A stretch of DNA of 64,000 nt, taken from the NCBI GenBank assembly GCA_030429735.1, contig JAUIET010000002.1, positions 666,414 through 730,413 on the forward strand, read 5' to 3'. How positions within the stretch are numbered: the stretch's first letter is position 1; each line of letters opens with the position of its first letter. This DNA is from Gammaproteobacteria bacterium (lineage in GTDB: Bacteria; Pseudomonadota; Gammaproteobacteria; Pseudomonadales; JAUIET01). The position numbers were made by a program, and so were the translations under genes. Below are positions 50,483 to 59,776 of the stretch, piece after piece. The notes below the pieces were generated by a model. The model did no database searches and was not told the DNA's origin. It was given only the letters and a program-made list of their open reading frames with translations.

Positions 50483-51748
50483 TCAACCTACCCCCTTGGG
50501 TTTTTGCTGGCTCATAAAACCAAACAGGTAGCCAGCCACCCGGCGCATCTGGATCTCATCCGCCCCCTCAGTAATACGGTAGCGGCGGTGGTGACGGTAA
50601 ATATGCTCGAACGGCCTGTAGCGGGAGTAGCCCATGCCGCCGTGTACCTGCATGGCAAAGTCCGCCGCTTCGCAGCACAGGCGGTTGGCCTGGTAATTAC
50701 ACATCGACACTTTATCGGATACGGTGAATGCCCCGTTCTTGTCCATCAGCCAGGCAGTCTTATGAATCAGGGCTCGAAGCATTTCACAGCGGGCCTGCAG
50801 GTCTACCAGTGGAAACTGAATTCCCTGGTTAGTAGCAAGAGCCTTGCCGAAGGGTTTCCTCTCCCGGGCGTAGGCAACAGCTTCGTTGACGCAGTACTGT
50901 GCCGCACCCAGGCTGGAAGCCGCCTGGCGGATGCGGTTTTCATTGAAAAAGTGTTGCACAATTTGCAACCCTCGGCCCTCGCCACCGAATATAGCAGTCT
51001 CTGGGACCCGTACGTCGGTAAAGCTGACGTGGGCGTGGTCTGACGGCATATTAAAGGTCCACAGGTATTCCTCTACTTTAACGCCGGGTGCATCCATGGG
51101 AACCATGAAAGCGGTAATGCCTTTTCCATCTCCGGGTTTGCCCGCGGTGCGGGCCATCACCATGTCACATTGGGCAATATGCACGCCAGTGTTCCAGGTT
51201 TTCTCGCCGTTGATAATCCAGTGATCACCGTCTTTCACTGCACCGGTTTCCATCCACGTCGCGTCGGAGCCATGGTCGGGTTCGGTAATGCCAAAGGCGA
51301 ATGCGGCCGTGGCGTTTTTCAGTCCGTCTACCCACTGGGCTTTCTGCTCTTCGGTGCCGTACTCTAGCATTAGCAACAGGCCGATATTGTTGCCGACAAC
51401 AGAGTGCTCGTTTTGCAAGTCGTTGTGCAGCCCTAGCCCCTTGGCCGCCAGGTGCTCACGGATAATTGCCATGCCCAGGTTGCTGCCGTTACGCCCGCCG
51501 TGCTCCTCGGGGAAGGGGTAGCTGAAAATGCCAGCTTCAATGGCCAGTTGCTTGGCTTTTGCCAGCAATGCTTCCCAGTCTTGATTGGGCAAACCCTGGT
51601 TATCCCAGTCGGTGCGTGCATCCTCGCGGCGGTGATCGAAAAAGCGGATGTTGTCATCCACTTGCTCAAGCGGCTTGATCTTGTCTTCGATGAAATTGTC
51701 GACTTCCTTGAGAAAATTACTGATGTCCTGCGGTATATCGAAATTCAT
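50483..51748 (-). CDS. Acyl-CoA dehydrogenase
   Basis: Acyl-CoA dehydrogenase of 421 residues from the chosen start. Landmarks: GIFSYPFPEEHGGRNGSNLG, FAFGITEPDHGSDATWMETG (TEPxxGSD motif), WIINGEKTWNTGVHIAQCD, ERKPFGKALATNQGIQFPLV and QVHGGMGYSRYRPFEHIYRH, ending GADEIQMRRVAGYLFGF. The track starts at 51790; the ATG at 51748 (MNFDIPQDISNFLKEVDNFI) has GAGG about nine nt ahead. It is upstream of the phosphotransferase on the same strand (185-nt gap), a pairing seen often in acyl-CoA catabolism. Substrate unknown. Confidence 0.88.
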   Translation of the reverse strand: MNFDIPQDISNFLKEVDNFIEDKIKPLEQVDDNIRFFDHRREDARTDWDNQGLPNQDWEALLAKAKQLAIEAGIFSYPFPEEHGGRNGSNLGMAIIREHLAAKGLGLHNDLQNEHSVVGNNIGLLLMLEYGTEEQKAQWVDGLKNATAAFAFGITEPDHGSDATWMETGAVKDGDHWIINGEKTWNTGVHIAQCDMVMARTAGKPGDGKGITAFMVPMDAPGVKVEEYLWTFNMPSDHAHVSFTDVRVPETAIFGGEGRGLQIVQHFFNENRIRQAASSLGAAQYCVNEAVAYARERKPFGKALATNQGIQFPLVDLQARCEMLRALIHKTAWLMDKNGAFTVSDKVSMCNYQANRLCCEAADFAMQVHGGMGYSRYRPFEHIYRHHRRYRITEGADEIQMRRVAGYLFGFMSQQKPKGVG

Positions 51749-51929
51749 TGTCGCGTGCCTCATCGATCCAGATTGCGGTTCCAACTTCATAGGATTTCAG
51801 TATATCGCGCAATTTTCGGCTGAATAGGGTTGTTAGTTTATGGTCGACAACCCATGAAGTCCGCTAGCTGAAAAGCGAGGTCTATGCACCTCCGTATAGT
51901 TCACACAATTGAACGCATACGGATGGGCA

Positions 51930-53156
51930 CTAATTAGGCGCCTGGCTAAAGTCCTCTTTCATTGGCCCTATGCGTTCCGCGATCGGTACTAGAGCCTCCC
52001 GATCAAGGTCATAAAAATTCACGGCGTTCTCGCCCAGCATCATACCCACTTCATCCAGCGGGAACCCGCCAAATGCGCTGGTCATTTGATTGTAGGTGTG
52101 CGGCCACGAACCTTCCGGGTGCGGGAAGTCGCTGCCCCACATGATTTGTTCCAGGCCAAGTTCGTGGCGAATTTCGGCGTCCGCGCGGGCGGTGCAACTC
52201 GCGCCGATTGCAATATTCCTGCGGAAGTATTCTGACGGTGACATTGACAAATGGGCGGTGAAGTCACCCATTTTTGCGGAGAACTGTTTGTCATGATAAT
52301 GGTGATCCATCAGACGCATCCACGGCGGAATCATCCAGGCTGTGCCGGCTTCGGTCAGTGCTACGCGTAACCCGGGGAATTTTTCGAACACACCGCCCCA
52401 TATCAGGAAAGTGGCAGGTCTAAACGTCCACCAGGACACTTCCGACACGTACGCGCCGATCGCACCAGGGTTGTCGATATCCGCGGGTGTGTTCGGCCAG
52501 TCATTGCCAAAATATTGTTCCATTGGGGCGGCGCCGGAATGGAAATGCACAACAAGGCCCAGGCTTTCGCAAGCCTCCCAGAAAGGGTGGTACCGCGTAT
52601 GGTTGTAGCCTGCGTGGTGACGGGTTAAGTTGGGTAATACCACGCCTTTAAGGCCATTTTCCGCGGCCCATTTTGCTTCCTGAACGGCCTGATCAATGTC
52701 CCATACCAGTGGCACGATTGCCACGCCTATATGACGTTCGGGTGACTGGCTGACCAGTTCTGCCAGCCAGCGGTTATGAGCGCGCGCACCCGCCCATTGC
52801 AGGTCGGGAACAATTTCTTCGCCAACGCCCAGGCTGATGCCCGCGCCAAATGGCGGCATATTTACTTCAGTGATGCCGTCCGGAAAAATAACTTCAACCG
52901 CGATACCATCTTTGTCGAGCATTTTTAGGCGTTGGTCATGGTCCCAGGCACCGGTAAGCACGTCTTCGTTGCCTTTACGCCATTCTTCGTTGATTTCTTT
53001 GATCAAGAAGCTCTCTGAGGCTTTGCCGGCCATTTCGATTTCAATGGGCGCGGCCTGGTCAAGTATTTCGCGAAACTGTGGGTCCAGATACTCACGGTAT
53101 TCCCTGATTGGAAGCCCGGCGTGGCAGTCTGAGGAGACAACGATGAATCGATCCAT
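51930..53156 (-). CDS. Amidohydrolase family (ACMSD-like) metal hydrolase/decarboxylase
   Basis: Amidohydrolase-2 family TIM barrel of 408 residues. The N-terminal metal motif is SSDCHAG (family HxH replaced by DCH), VVHFHSGAAP supplies the mid-barrel His, and IMWGSDFPHPEGSWP the C-terminal Asp ligand. Members include aminocarboxymuconate-semialdehyde decarboxylase and related aromatic-acid decarboxylases or lactonases. It probably belongs with the acyl-CoA dehydrogenase downstream (same strand, 181 nt) in a catabolic unit. Whether it hydrolyses or decarboxylates cannot be told. The divergent MFS operon starts beyond the palindromic element. Confidence 0.82.
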   Translation of the reverse strand: MDRFIVVSSDCHAGLPIREYREYLDPQFREILDQAAPIEIEMAGKASESFLIKEINEEWRKGNEDVLTGAWDHDQRLKMLDKDGIAVEVIFPDGITEVNMPPFGAGISLGVGEEIVPDLQWAGARAHNRWLAELVSQSPERHIGVAIVPLVWDIDQAVQEAKWAAENGLKGVVLPNLTRHHAGYNHTRYHPFWEACESLGLVVHFHSGAAPMEQYFGNDWPNTPADIDNPGAIGAYVSEVSWWTFRPATFLIWGGVFEKFPGLRVALTEAGTAWMIPPWMRLMDHHYHDKQFSAKMGDFTAHLSMSPSEYFRRNIAIGASCTARADAEIRHELGLEQIMWGSDFPHPEGSWPHTYNQMTSAFGGFPLDEVGMMLGENAVNFYDLDREALVPIAERIGPMKEDFSQAPN

Positions 53157-53294
53157 GGAAGTGTTCCCGGTAGTTGTGTCTGATGTCGCAAAGTATAGAG
53201 CCAGAAGCAGGTTCGGGGATTACAGCTCAGTCAGTTAGTAGAGATCTAGCGAGTAGCCGCTGCTTCCGGAGAAGCGGGGGCCTTGCCAGGCGCC

Positions 53295-53408
53295 GGCTTG
53301 AGTCAGCATACTCCCCATCCAGGACAGAGCGTAAATACCTCCCTGTAACTTCGTCAAAAAGGTCCCTCTTTTTGACGGTCCTGAATGGGGAGTATGCTGA
53401 CTCAAGCC
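53295..53408. repeat. 114-bp palindromic element (MITE-like or regulatory hairpin)
   Basis: Arms of 31 bp with a single mismatch begin GGCTTGAGTCAGCATACTCC and end in its complement. Within them lies a second perfect hairpin, CGTCAAAAAG-N6-CTTTTTGACG (53352-53377). No coding potential and no clear target-site duplication. It sits between the divergent amidohydrolase and MFS genes, ending 29 nt before the MFS start. It could be a miniature transposable element or a structured control region. Confidence 0.7.
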
Positions 53409-53437
53409 TACCAACGGTAAAATAAAGAGCTCGATTA

Positions 53438-54691
53438 ATGTTTCAAACAATGAAAGTTAACAGCCCGCGTTTTGTGCTGGGCATTTTGTTTTTCGTTGCT
53501 CTTTTTAACTATCTGGATCGCATGATTCTCGCGATCTTGCTGGAGCCAATTAAAGCCGAGTTTTCACTGAGCGACACCCAGTTGGGTCTGTTGACTGGTC
53601 TTGCGTTTGCAATGTTTTACGCAAGCTTCGGTATTCCGCTGGCGCGTATGGCTGACACAGGAAACCGTCGCACAATTATTGCCTGGTCAGTGGCGGCCTG
53701 GAGTGCGCTCACCATGGCTTGTGGCATGGCGCAGAGTTTTATTCAGCTGTTGGTGGCGCGGATTGGCGTTGCCATTGGCGAAGCTGGGGCAGTGCCGCCT
53801 TCGCATTCATTAATTGCTGATTATTATCCACCCGAGAGGCGCGCGGGTGCGCTGGCGGTGTTTTCATTGGGTAGCACTGCGGGCTATTTGATCGGTTTTG
53901 CCTTGGGTGGATTTGTAGCAGAGCATTACGGTTGGAGGATGGCGTTTTTGCTGGTTGGGTTTCCGGGCTTGTTGTTCGCATGGGTGGTGCGCTTTAGCCT
54001 TGCTGAGCCGCGTACAAACGCCCCGCACAGCATCCAACCGGCCGACGACACTGTTTGGACAGCGGCGCGGATATTGCTGACCAAGCCGAGCTACCGAATG
54101 ATTCTGGCCGGCTTTTCGTTTTATGCGATCTTGTCTTACGGTGCGACGCAATGGGTGGCGTCTTTTCTGATTCGCACTCATGACATGGGGCTTGCCGAGG
54201 TTGGTTTTCAATACGGCATGGTGGTGTCGTTGTCGACGGCTGCAGGCGTTATGTTTGGGGGGTGGCTGAGCAATCGCCTGTACGTGAGCGATGCGCGGTG
54301 GGCTGTGCGAATTCCGGCAATCGCGTGCCTGCTTGGGTTTCCGGTGTCGATCGCAGTGTTCAGTCTATCAAATACCGTTATTGTCATTGCGCTGATGGGC
54401 ATATTGGGTTTTAGCTTTGGAGTAACCACGCCGCCGGCAATGGCGGCGGTGCATGTGATTGCAGGTGAACGGCGCCGGGCTTTGGCGATTGCGTTTGTAT
54501 TCCTGATGACGAATTTGGTGGGACTTGGAGTTGGGCCGGTTATTATAGGCGCCGCCAGCGATGGCCTTTCGCAGAGCTATGGCAATACGTCGCTCGGCAT
54601 TGCGATTCTTTTCTGCCATGCCTTGTTGCTCGTTGCGGCTGCCTGTTTTTATGGGGCGGGGCGTACACTGCACGCAGACGCTGAGCCGTGA
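53438..54691 (+). CDS. MFS transporter (spinster-like)
   Basis: Inner-membrane major facilitator of 417 residues with twelve predicted helices. TM1 ends FNYLDRMILAILLEPIKAEF, typical of the spinster-type/anion-cation group, and the loop 2-3 motif is RMADTGNRRTII. TM5 carries SLGSTAGYLIGFALGGF. AAGAG precedes the ATG. It is the first gene of a unit with an EthD protein, a DUF1214-like protein and an SDR, so it probably imports (or exports) that pathway's substrate. Substrate unknown. Confidence 0.88.
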   Translation: MFQTMKVNSPRFVLGILFFVALFNYLDRMILAILLEPIKAEFSLSDTQLGLLTGLAFAMFYASFGIPLARMADTGNRRTIIAWSVAAWSALTMACGMAQSFIQLLVARIGVAIGEAGAVPPSHSLIADYYPPERRAGALAVFSLGSTAGYLIGFALGGFVAEHYGWRMAFLLVGFPGLLFAWVVRFSLAEPRTNAPHSIQPADDTVWTAARILLTKPSYRMILAGFSFYAILSYGATQWVASFLIRTHDMGLAEVGFQYGMVVSLSTAAGVMFGGWLSNRLYVSDARWAVRIPAIACLLGFPVSIAVFSLSNTVIVIALMGILGFSFGVTTPPAMAAVHVIAGERRRALAIAFVFLMTNLVGLGVGPVIIGAASDGLSQSYGNTSLGIAILFCHALLLVAAACFYGAGRTLHADAEP

Positions 54692-54767
54692 GTCCAATGA
54701 TTAAACAAAACATCACTTGCGCAATAGCGAGCAATACCTTGCAATTCAGCTGTGCAAAGGAGCCGCT

Positions 54768-55472
54768 ATGTATAAATTCATTGCCCTGATACCCAGGCGA
54801 GACGATGTTAGTCGGGAGTTCTTTCAAAACTACTATGAGACGCAGCATGCGCCATTGGCGCTGAATTATTTCCGCGGCTTCAGGAAATATCTGCGCAATC
54901 ACATTGTTGAGGAATTGGAAGGAATGGCGCCAGACTTTGACGTGTTCTCGGAATTCTGGTACGAATCACTTGAAGAATTAGCTAAAAGTGGTGCGTTTTT
55001 GGAGTCCGAATTGGCGCCGATCATTCGCGAGGACGAGCGTCAGTTTATGAATCAATCCCGCATTCGCGCGCTCAGCACACAGGAGCATTTACTGTTTGGA
55101 GAAGAGCGTGTTTTCGAAGCGGAAGTGACTAAGATTGCGTTGGCGCTAAAGCTCAATTCTGTGAGCGAGGCTGAGTCCTTTTTGCTTGCGTTAAAAGCGC
55201 GCGGGCCGGAACTGGCGGCGCAGTGGCATGCGTCGCGCATCAGCTGTTTTATGGTGCAGCCCGGGGCACAAGAAAATGATTGGGATGCGATTATCTTTGC
55301 CTGGCTTGATTCAGCTCAGTCGCACAGGTATGCGGTGCCGGAGTATTTGTTGGTGTACAGCCAGGACTATATGTTGGTGAAAACTCGGGCACTGGAAACA
55401 GATCTTGACAGCGTGTATCGCCAGGTTTCAGCAAAGAAGGGGGCCACCAGTGAACTCAGCATTCAGTCATAA
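54768..55472 (+). CDS. EthD domain protein
   Basis: Protein of 234 residues whose N-terminal part is an EthD/ferredoxin-like alpha+beta barrel: MYKFIALIPRRDDVSREFFQ and YYETQHAPLALNYFRGFRKY, with the conserved His in the ETQHAPL turn. The second half (about 120-230) looks like another diverged barrel of the same type. EthD-type proteins accompany oxidoreductases in degradation of ethers, aromatics or polyketide-like rings. The track begins upstream at 54717; ATG 54768 has AAAGGAG ahead. The next gene's GTG start overlaps its 3' end by 23 nt. Confidence 0.8.
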   Translation: MYKFIALIPRRDDVSREFFQNYYETQHAPLALNYFRGFRKYLRNHIVEELEGMAPDFDVFSEFWYESLEELAKSGAFLESELAPIIREDERQFMNQSRIRALSTQEHLLFGEERVFEAEVTKIALALKLNSVSEAESFLLALKARGPELAAQWHASRISCFMVQPGAQENDWDAIIFAWLDSAQSHRYAVPEYLLVYSQDYMLVKTRALETDLDSVYRQVSAKKGATSELSIQS

Positions 55473-56706
55473 TCCAATCGATACGCCAAGCCAGCGGGAA
55501 TTCGAGTTAAGAGCCCTGGAAGTGTTTAACCACCCAGAGTTTCAACAAGCCAAGTCTGACGTGGCGCGGTTCTGGCTTGATGAGGTAAAACCTTCGGCCG
55601 ACGCCCGTCGTTGCTTCGACGCTGCGTTTGAGGAGGTGTGCTTTGGTGCGACAATCTGGTCACTTAATCAAGACCCGATGCATCCCGCTGTTGTCACCAT
55701 TTCGCGTGTGGAACATTCCTTAGCAGGTATTCGTATACCCGGCTCCAGATGGGGTATTGATAACCCGGACTCGGTGTACCGCGTGATCCCAATCAGTGGT
55801 GCGCATCGTTACCGTATTTCGGGCCGCGTGGCACCACATCGCTTAACCGAAAATTACTTTACTCTGTGGGATGAGCACATGGCTACGGTCGACGTGCTAT
55901 CGGGAAAAGACCTTCAGTTAGATGAACAGGGTCGGTTTGAGATTTCGGTTGATGCTGAGCCTGCGAACGGCAGAGTGAACCACATTCAGTCTTCTCCTGA
56001 AGCGCATCAGTTCTATATTCGTGACGTGTTGCAGAATTGGGCGGAAGAACGCGTGAATGAGTTATCAATAGAGCTGCTGGACGGAGATGGCAGCGCTCAG
56101 ACGCGGGATTTTGAGCAGGATCTGCAGCGTGCCATCAAATACATGTGGGATTACGCACGTAACACCACGCGCTGGAATCGACAAGCGACGGATAAGCCAG
56201 TCAACGCCTTTGATTTCAAGATTGATCGTGATGTAGACGGCGCGCTACGCAACCAGATTTACATTATGGGGCAATTTAAATTAAACGCCGGGCAGGCGAT
56301 GCTGATCAATGTGGACCTGGGCGGTGCTGACTACTTTATTGCACCAATCACTAATCTCTGGGGAACCAGCAATGAGATTGTTGCCCAAAATGGCAGTCTT
56401 AATTTGCATCAATCCATTACCAATGCAGACGGTACCATCACGTTTGTAGTCTCCGTAGAGGACCCGGGCGTTCACAACTGGCTGGATCCGGACGGCATGC
56501 ATGAGGGCATTCTGACGTTGCGTTGGGCCGAGTTTCGACATGGCAGGCCGGAAGATACTCTGCAAGCATCGGCTCAGATTGTTGAGCTGGACAAGCTTGA
56601 TGTGTATTTGCCCGCGTCAGTACCCCGTGTGACTGACGCTGAACGCCGACAGCAACTTATTGATCGGGCGGCCAGTTACGCCTGGCGAACAGCGGAGAAT
56701 AGTTGA
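55450..56706 (+). CDS. DUF1214-like protein
   Basis: Protein of 418 residues with a C-terminal region resembling DUF1214: YFIAPITNLWGTSNEIVAQN, then SITNADGTITFVVSVEDPGV and HNWLDPDGMHEGILTLRW, the usual 'NWLxP' and 'LRxYxP'-like layout. No signal peptide, so probably cytoplasmic, unlike many DUF1254/DUF1214 proteins. Start: the GTG at 55450, behind an AAGGGGG, overlaps the EthD gene by 23 nt; the track start (55405) lies further inside that gene. Function is unknown; its position between EthD and SDR genes suggests a catabolic role. Confidence 0.75.
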   Translation: MNSAFSHNPIDTPSQREFELRALEVFNHPEFQQAKSDVARFWLDEVKPSADARRCFDAAFEEVCFGATIWSLNQDPMHPAVVTISRVEHSLAGIRIPGSRWGIDNPDSVYRVIPISGAHRYRISGRVAPHRLTENYFTLWDEHMATVDVLSGKDLQLDEQGRFEISVDAEPANGRVNHIQSSPEAHQFYIRDVLQNWAEERVNELSIELLDGDGSAQTRDFEQDLQRAIKYMWDYARNTTRWNRQATDKPVNAFDFKIDRDVDGALRNQIYIMGQFKLNAGQAMLINVDLGGADYFIAPITNLWGTSNEIVAQNGSLNLHQSITNADGTITFVVSVEDPGVHNWLDPDGMHEGILTLRWAEFRHGRPEDTLQASAQIVELDKLDVYLPASVPRVTDAERRQQLIDRAASYAWRTAENS

Positions 56707-56707
56707 T

Positions 56708-57559
56708 ATGAATGCGCAAAAGGATGTCTGGTTAATCACCGGCTGCTCCAGCGGCATAGGTCGACAATTGGCTCTGGAAGTACTGGGTAGAGGCGGCAAT
56801 GTGGTGGTTACAGCCCGAAAAGTTGACTCGGTGGCCGATGTTGTTGATCGTTTTCCCGATACCGCGATGGCAGTTGCACTGGATGTTTGCAAACCGTCTG
56901 ATATCGACGCCGCGTACACTGCGACATTCGACCGTTTTGGCCGCATAGATGTTTTGGTTAACAATGCAGGCTACGGCTATTTGTCTGCCATTGAGGAGGG
57001 CGACAACGACCAAATACGCCGTATGTTTGAGACTAATTTCTTTGGCTTGCTGGCTATGACCCAAAAAGTCATCCCCTTTATGCGCGAGCGCCGCTGCGGA
57101 TGTATTTTGAATGTTTCTTCCCAGGCCGGGTTGATGGGCAACCCGGGTACCGGTTTCTATAGCAGCAGTAAATACGCGGTAGAAGGGTTGACTGAGGCAC
57201 TCAGCAAAGAGCTGGCCCCATTTGATATCCGCGTGTGCGCCGTGCAGCCAGGGCCGTTTCGCACGGATTGGGCCGGGCGCTCAATGCAGGTGAACGCGTC
57301 AGCACTGACGGATTACGACGAGCACGTTGGCAGCCGGATAAACATGATTGGTAAGATTGATGGTCAACAACCAGGCGACCCGGTGCGAGCAGCGTCGCTG
57401 ATTGCAGACCTTGCGGAAATGGAGAATCCACCAGCGCAATTGCTGTTGGGCAGTGTCGTGCTGGATACCTACCGGCAGAAACTAGCAGCGCTTGGCGAAC
57501 AAATTGACCGTTTTGAGGTGCTTACGCGCTCTGCAGATTACCCGCCCGAAGAATGCTAA
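56708..57559 (+). CDS. Short-chain dehydrogenase/reductase
   Basis: Classical-type SDR of 283 residues. Cofactor loop WLITGCSSGIGRQLA, NNAGYG for the central motif, catalytic Ser in LNVSSQAGLM and the YxxxK pair in FYSSSKYAVEGLTEAL. The track start is 56660; ATG 56708 (MNAQKDVWLITGCSS) lies 1 nt after the preceding stop. Arg in TARKVDS after beta-2 suggests NADP(H). It is the last gene of the MFS-EthD-DUF1214 unit, and its 3' end overlaps the convergent regulator gene by 38 nt. Substrate unknown. Confidence 0.88.
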   Translation: MNAQKDVWLITGCSSGIGRQLALEVLGRGGNVVVTARKVDSVADVVDRFPDTAMAVALDVCKPSDIDAAYTATFDRFGRIDVLVNNAGYGYLSAIEEGDNDQIRRMFETNFFGLLAMTQKVIPFMRERRCGCILNVSSQAGLMGNPGTGFYSSSKYAVEGLTEALSKELAPFDIRVCAVQPGPFRTDWAGRSMQVNASALTDYDEHVGSRINMIGKIDGQQPGDPVRAASLIADLAEMENPPAQLLLGSVVLDTYRQKLAALGEQIDRFEVLTRSADYPPEEC

Positions 57560-58544
57560 CTGCGGCGTGACCAAAGCACTGCCTATAGTCGTTGGGTGTT
57601 AAACCTACCTGTCGTACAAACAGTCGGCGGAATGCACTTTCGTCGCTGTAGCCAACGCGAACGACAATGTCATGCAGGGACAAATCGCTGGTTTCCAGTA
57701 AAATTTTGCTCTTTTCTATGCGCATGTTCTGGGTTAATGCTTGCGGGCTGAGGCCAATGTCATTTTGGAAGCGACGGATCAGTGTTCGGTTACTTACACC
57801 AACATGGTCTGCAATATCCTGAATGCAGAAGTCACTGGCCAGGTGTCTGTGTATCCAGCGCTCCGCACGCGCTACCAGCTGGTCGTTAATCTGCTGCCTG
57901 GTTAACACCGCATATGGTAATTGTGAGCCGCGCGCACTGTTCAACAAAAAATACTTGGCTAACAGCCGCGCGTAATGGCGCCCGGCAATATGCGCCACTA
58001 TGTGAAGGCAAAGATCCTGGTTGGCACTGCCTGCACCTGCGGTTAACACCTTGCCGCTGTGTTGCAGTATTTCGGATTCGTTGACCTGAATACCAGGGTA
58101 TCGGCGACGACATTCGTCGGCAAGATACCAGGCGGTTGTACAGCGTTTGTTATTCAGCAAGCCAGCCTCAGCCAGTGCAAAAACGCCCGCGCAATGACTG
58201 GTCACCTGCTTCACAGCCGCACCGTGTGTGCGTAGCCAGTCGATCGCAGCGCGGTTGCGCTTTAAAAACCGGTCGATGTCTTGTGCAGAGGAAAGCAGCG
58301 GGGCAGCCACGATCACAATGCAGTCTTCATCAACGCGACCCAATGGCCGATCAGCCCTGATTTCTGCGCCCGAATTACTCTGCACGTTGGCATCCGCTGC
58401 CATCGTTTGTACGGTAAATCGTGGTGCCGATGCACTGGCAACACTGCGCGCAATGCGGTTGCAGACAAACAGCATATCCAGCGGCGTTGCCACAGAGGAA
58501 TTTGCGCTGCCATGCATGGCAAGAACAACGATTGACTGGCTCAT
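57522..58544 (-). CDS. GlxA-family AraC transcription regulator
   Basis: Regulator of 340 residues: N-terminal DJ-1/PfpI domain (IVVLAMHGSANSSVATPLDM; VTSHCAGVFALAEAGLL keeps the nucleophile-elbow Cys) and C-terminal AraC domain (IQDIADHVGVSNRTLIRRFQ; LHDIVVRVGYSDESAFRRLF). The track start is 58616; ATG 58544 (MSQSIVVLAMHG) fits the family. It converges on the SDR of the MFS-EthD unit with a 38-nt overlap of coding ends, so it may control that unit. A spaced inverted 9-mer TTTCGCCAA lies in its own upstream region. Confidence 0.85.
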   Translation of the reverse strand: MSQSIVVLAMHGSANSSVATPLDMLFVCNRIARSVASASAPRFTVQTMAADANVQSNSGAEIRADRPLGRVDEDCIVIVAAPLLSSAQDIDRFLKRNRAAIDWLRTHGAAVKQVTSHCAGVFALAEAGLLNNKRCTTAWYLADECRRRYPGIQVNESEILQHSGKVLTAGAGSANQDLCLHIVAHIAGRHYARLLAKYFLLNSARGSQLPYAVLTRQQINDQLVARAERWIHRHLASDFCIQDIADHVGVSNRTLIRRFQNDIGLSPQALTQNMRIEKSKILLETSDLSLHDIVVRVGYSDESAFRRLFVRQVGLTPNDYRQCFGHAAVSILRAGNLQSA

Positions 58545-58572
58545 TTGGCCATAATCGCACTCGGCGGGGTGG

Positions 58573-58643
58573 TTTCGCCAATGGTCAGATGATGAAATAA
58601 TTACTTTGCAGGGCAATGCCAGTATTGACTGGATTTGGCGAAA
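58573..58643. promoter_or_regulatory. Spaced inverted 9-mer upstream of the GlxA-type regulator
   Basis: TTTCGCCAA (58573-58581) and TTGGCGAAA (58635-58643) are exact reverse complements 53 nt apart, upstream of the regulator start at 58544. They could be half-sites for autoregulation. Two copies of a 9-mer may also arise by chance. Confidence 0.3.
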
Positions 58644-58670
58644 TCTGCATGTAGAAGTTGATGTGCGCCA

Positions 58671-59642
58671 TCAAGTAAACAATTGCAGAAGCCGATCGTC
58701 TATCCAGCTGTGCAGGCGGTAGTTTTTCAAAAATCCACAGTGGCCGCCATGCTCGGTGATCTCAACACTCAAACGGCCGTCCCGGGATGCCTGCTGAAGG
58801 TCAGCGGCGCTGACCACCGGGTCGTCGGCGGCGTGAATGATGTGTGTCGGCACGCGGATGCCGGAAAGGCGCTCACCGGCCACTGAGTAGGCCTTGAAGT
58901 AGTCGCACAACTCGAGGTAAGGCGTATGCTGCGGCACAAAAAAACGGTTCATGTCATCGAGATTTCTGGCGCTCTGCAAGGCTTCGCCAAACCCAAGTTC
59001 CGGAAAATGGGCCAGTTTCTTGCGCAAGGAGCGTTTCCACTTCTGAACGAAATACCACGGGTAAACCCACATTGCGGTTGAAATTGTCGCCATTGCGCAT
59101 TCGGGGTTGATGACAGGGCACACGGCAACTACGGAATCAAACCGGGTGTTGTCCTGGTTGTGTTCCGCTGAAACTCGAAGCGCAAAGTTACCGCCCAGTG
59201 AAAACCCGCACAGGTAATACGTGTCATGTGGGTACAGGCGTTGTATTTCAGCCATGGCGTTAATCACTTCTTGCAGGCGTGCCGAGTGAAACAACTCCGA
59301 GTTAAGGTGGTGGGTGTCGCCGTGATCCCTCAGATTCAATCTGAACACGTCGAACCCATTGTCGTAGAGTTTGGCCGCCGCTGACAGCAAATAGGATGAA
59401 CTTTCACTGCCCAGCCATCCGTGCAGAAAAATAACCAGTTTTTTGCCGGGCTGAGCACTATGGGCGGAGTAGAAGCCTTGCAGGCGAACCTGGTCGCCGC
59501 AATCGAGAATAACTTCTTCAGCAGCGGCTGTAAGGGTTTTCGCGCGGCGCAAAGACAAGTACTTTCTGGGCCCAGCGCTGGCCAACAGCGATTGGGTGTG
59601 GGTATTGCGCAATAGGCGCGGTGGTACAAAGCGTGAGGTCAA
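58671..59642 (-). CDS. YheT-type alpha/beta hydrolase
   Basis: Alpha/beta hydrolase of 323 residues in the YheT/ABHD1-3 group. The family N-terminus FVPPRLLRNTHTQSLLAS is present. HGWLGSESSSYLL is the oxyanion region, nucleophile Ser in LCGFSLGGNFAL, acid Asp in HIIHAADDPVVS and catalytic His in EHGGHCGFL. The start codon is TTG (59642), consistent with the conserved beginning. Members are esterases or lipases of unclear physiological substrate. Ends are clear; function beyond the fold is not. Confidence 0.87.
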   Translation of the reverse strand: MTSRFVPPRLLRNTHTQSLLASAGPRKYLSLRRAKTLTAAAEEVILDCGDQVRLQGFYSAHSAQPGKKLVIFLHGWLGSESSSYLLSAAAKLYDNGFDVFRLNLRDHGDTHHLNSELFHSARLQEVINAMAEIQRLYPHDTYYLCGFSLGGNFALRVSAEHNQDNTRFDSVVAVCPVINPECAMATISTAMWVYPWYFVQKWKRSLRKKLAHFPELGFGEALQSARNLDDMNRFFVPQHTPYLELCDYFKAYSVAGERLSGIRVPTHIIHAADDPVVSAADLQQASRDGRLSVEITEHGGHCGFLKNYRLHSWIDDRLLQLFT

Positions 59643-59776
59643 AGGCTTAAAACAACGGTCGTAAAAGTGAGCAGAAGGTGTTGATTGTATCCAATAGTGT
59701 AAGGCAATCCAGCTTTGCGAATGAAGAGCTTTTGGTGCGCGCCAGCGTATCCGCTCCGTGCGGGGGACTACAAAAC

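Noticed and set aside
53215-53275. tRNA-like stretch with GGGGATTACAGCTCAGTCAG
   Set aside because: Resembles a D-arm, but no anticodon arm, T-arm or acceptor pairing can be built, so it is not called a tRNA or tRNA remnant.
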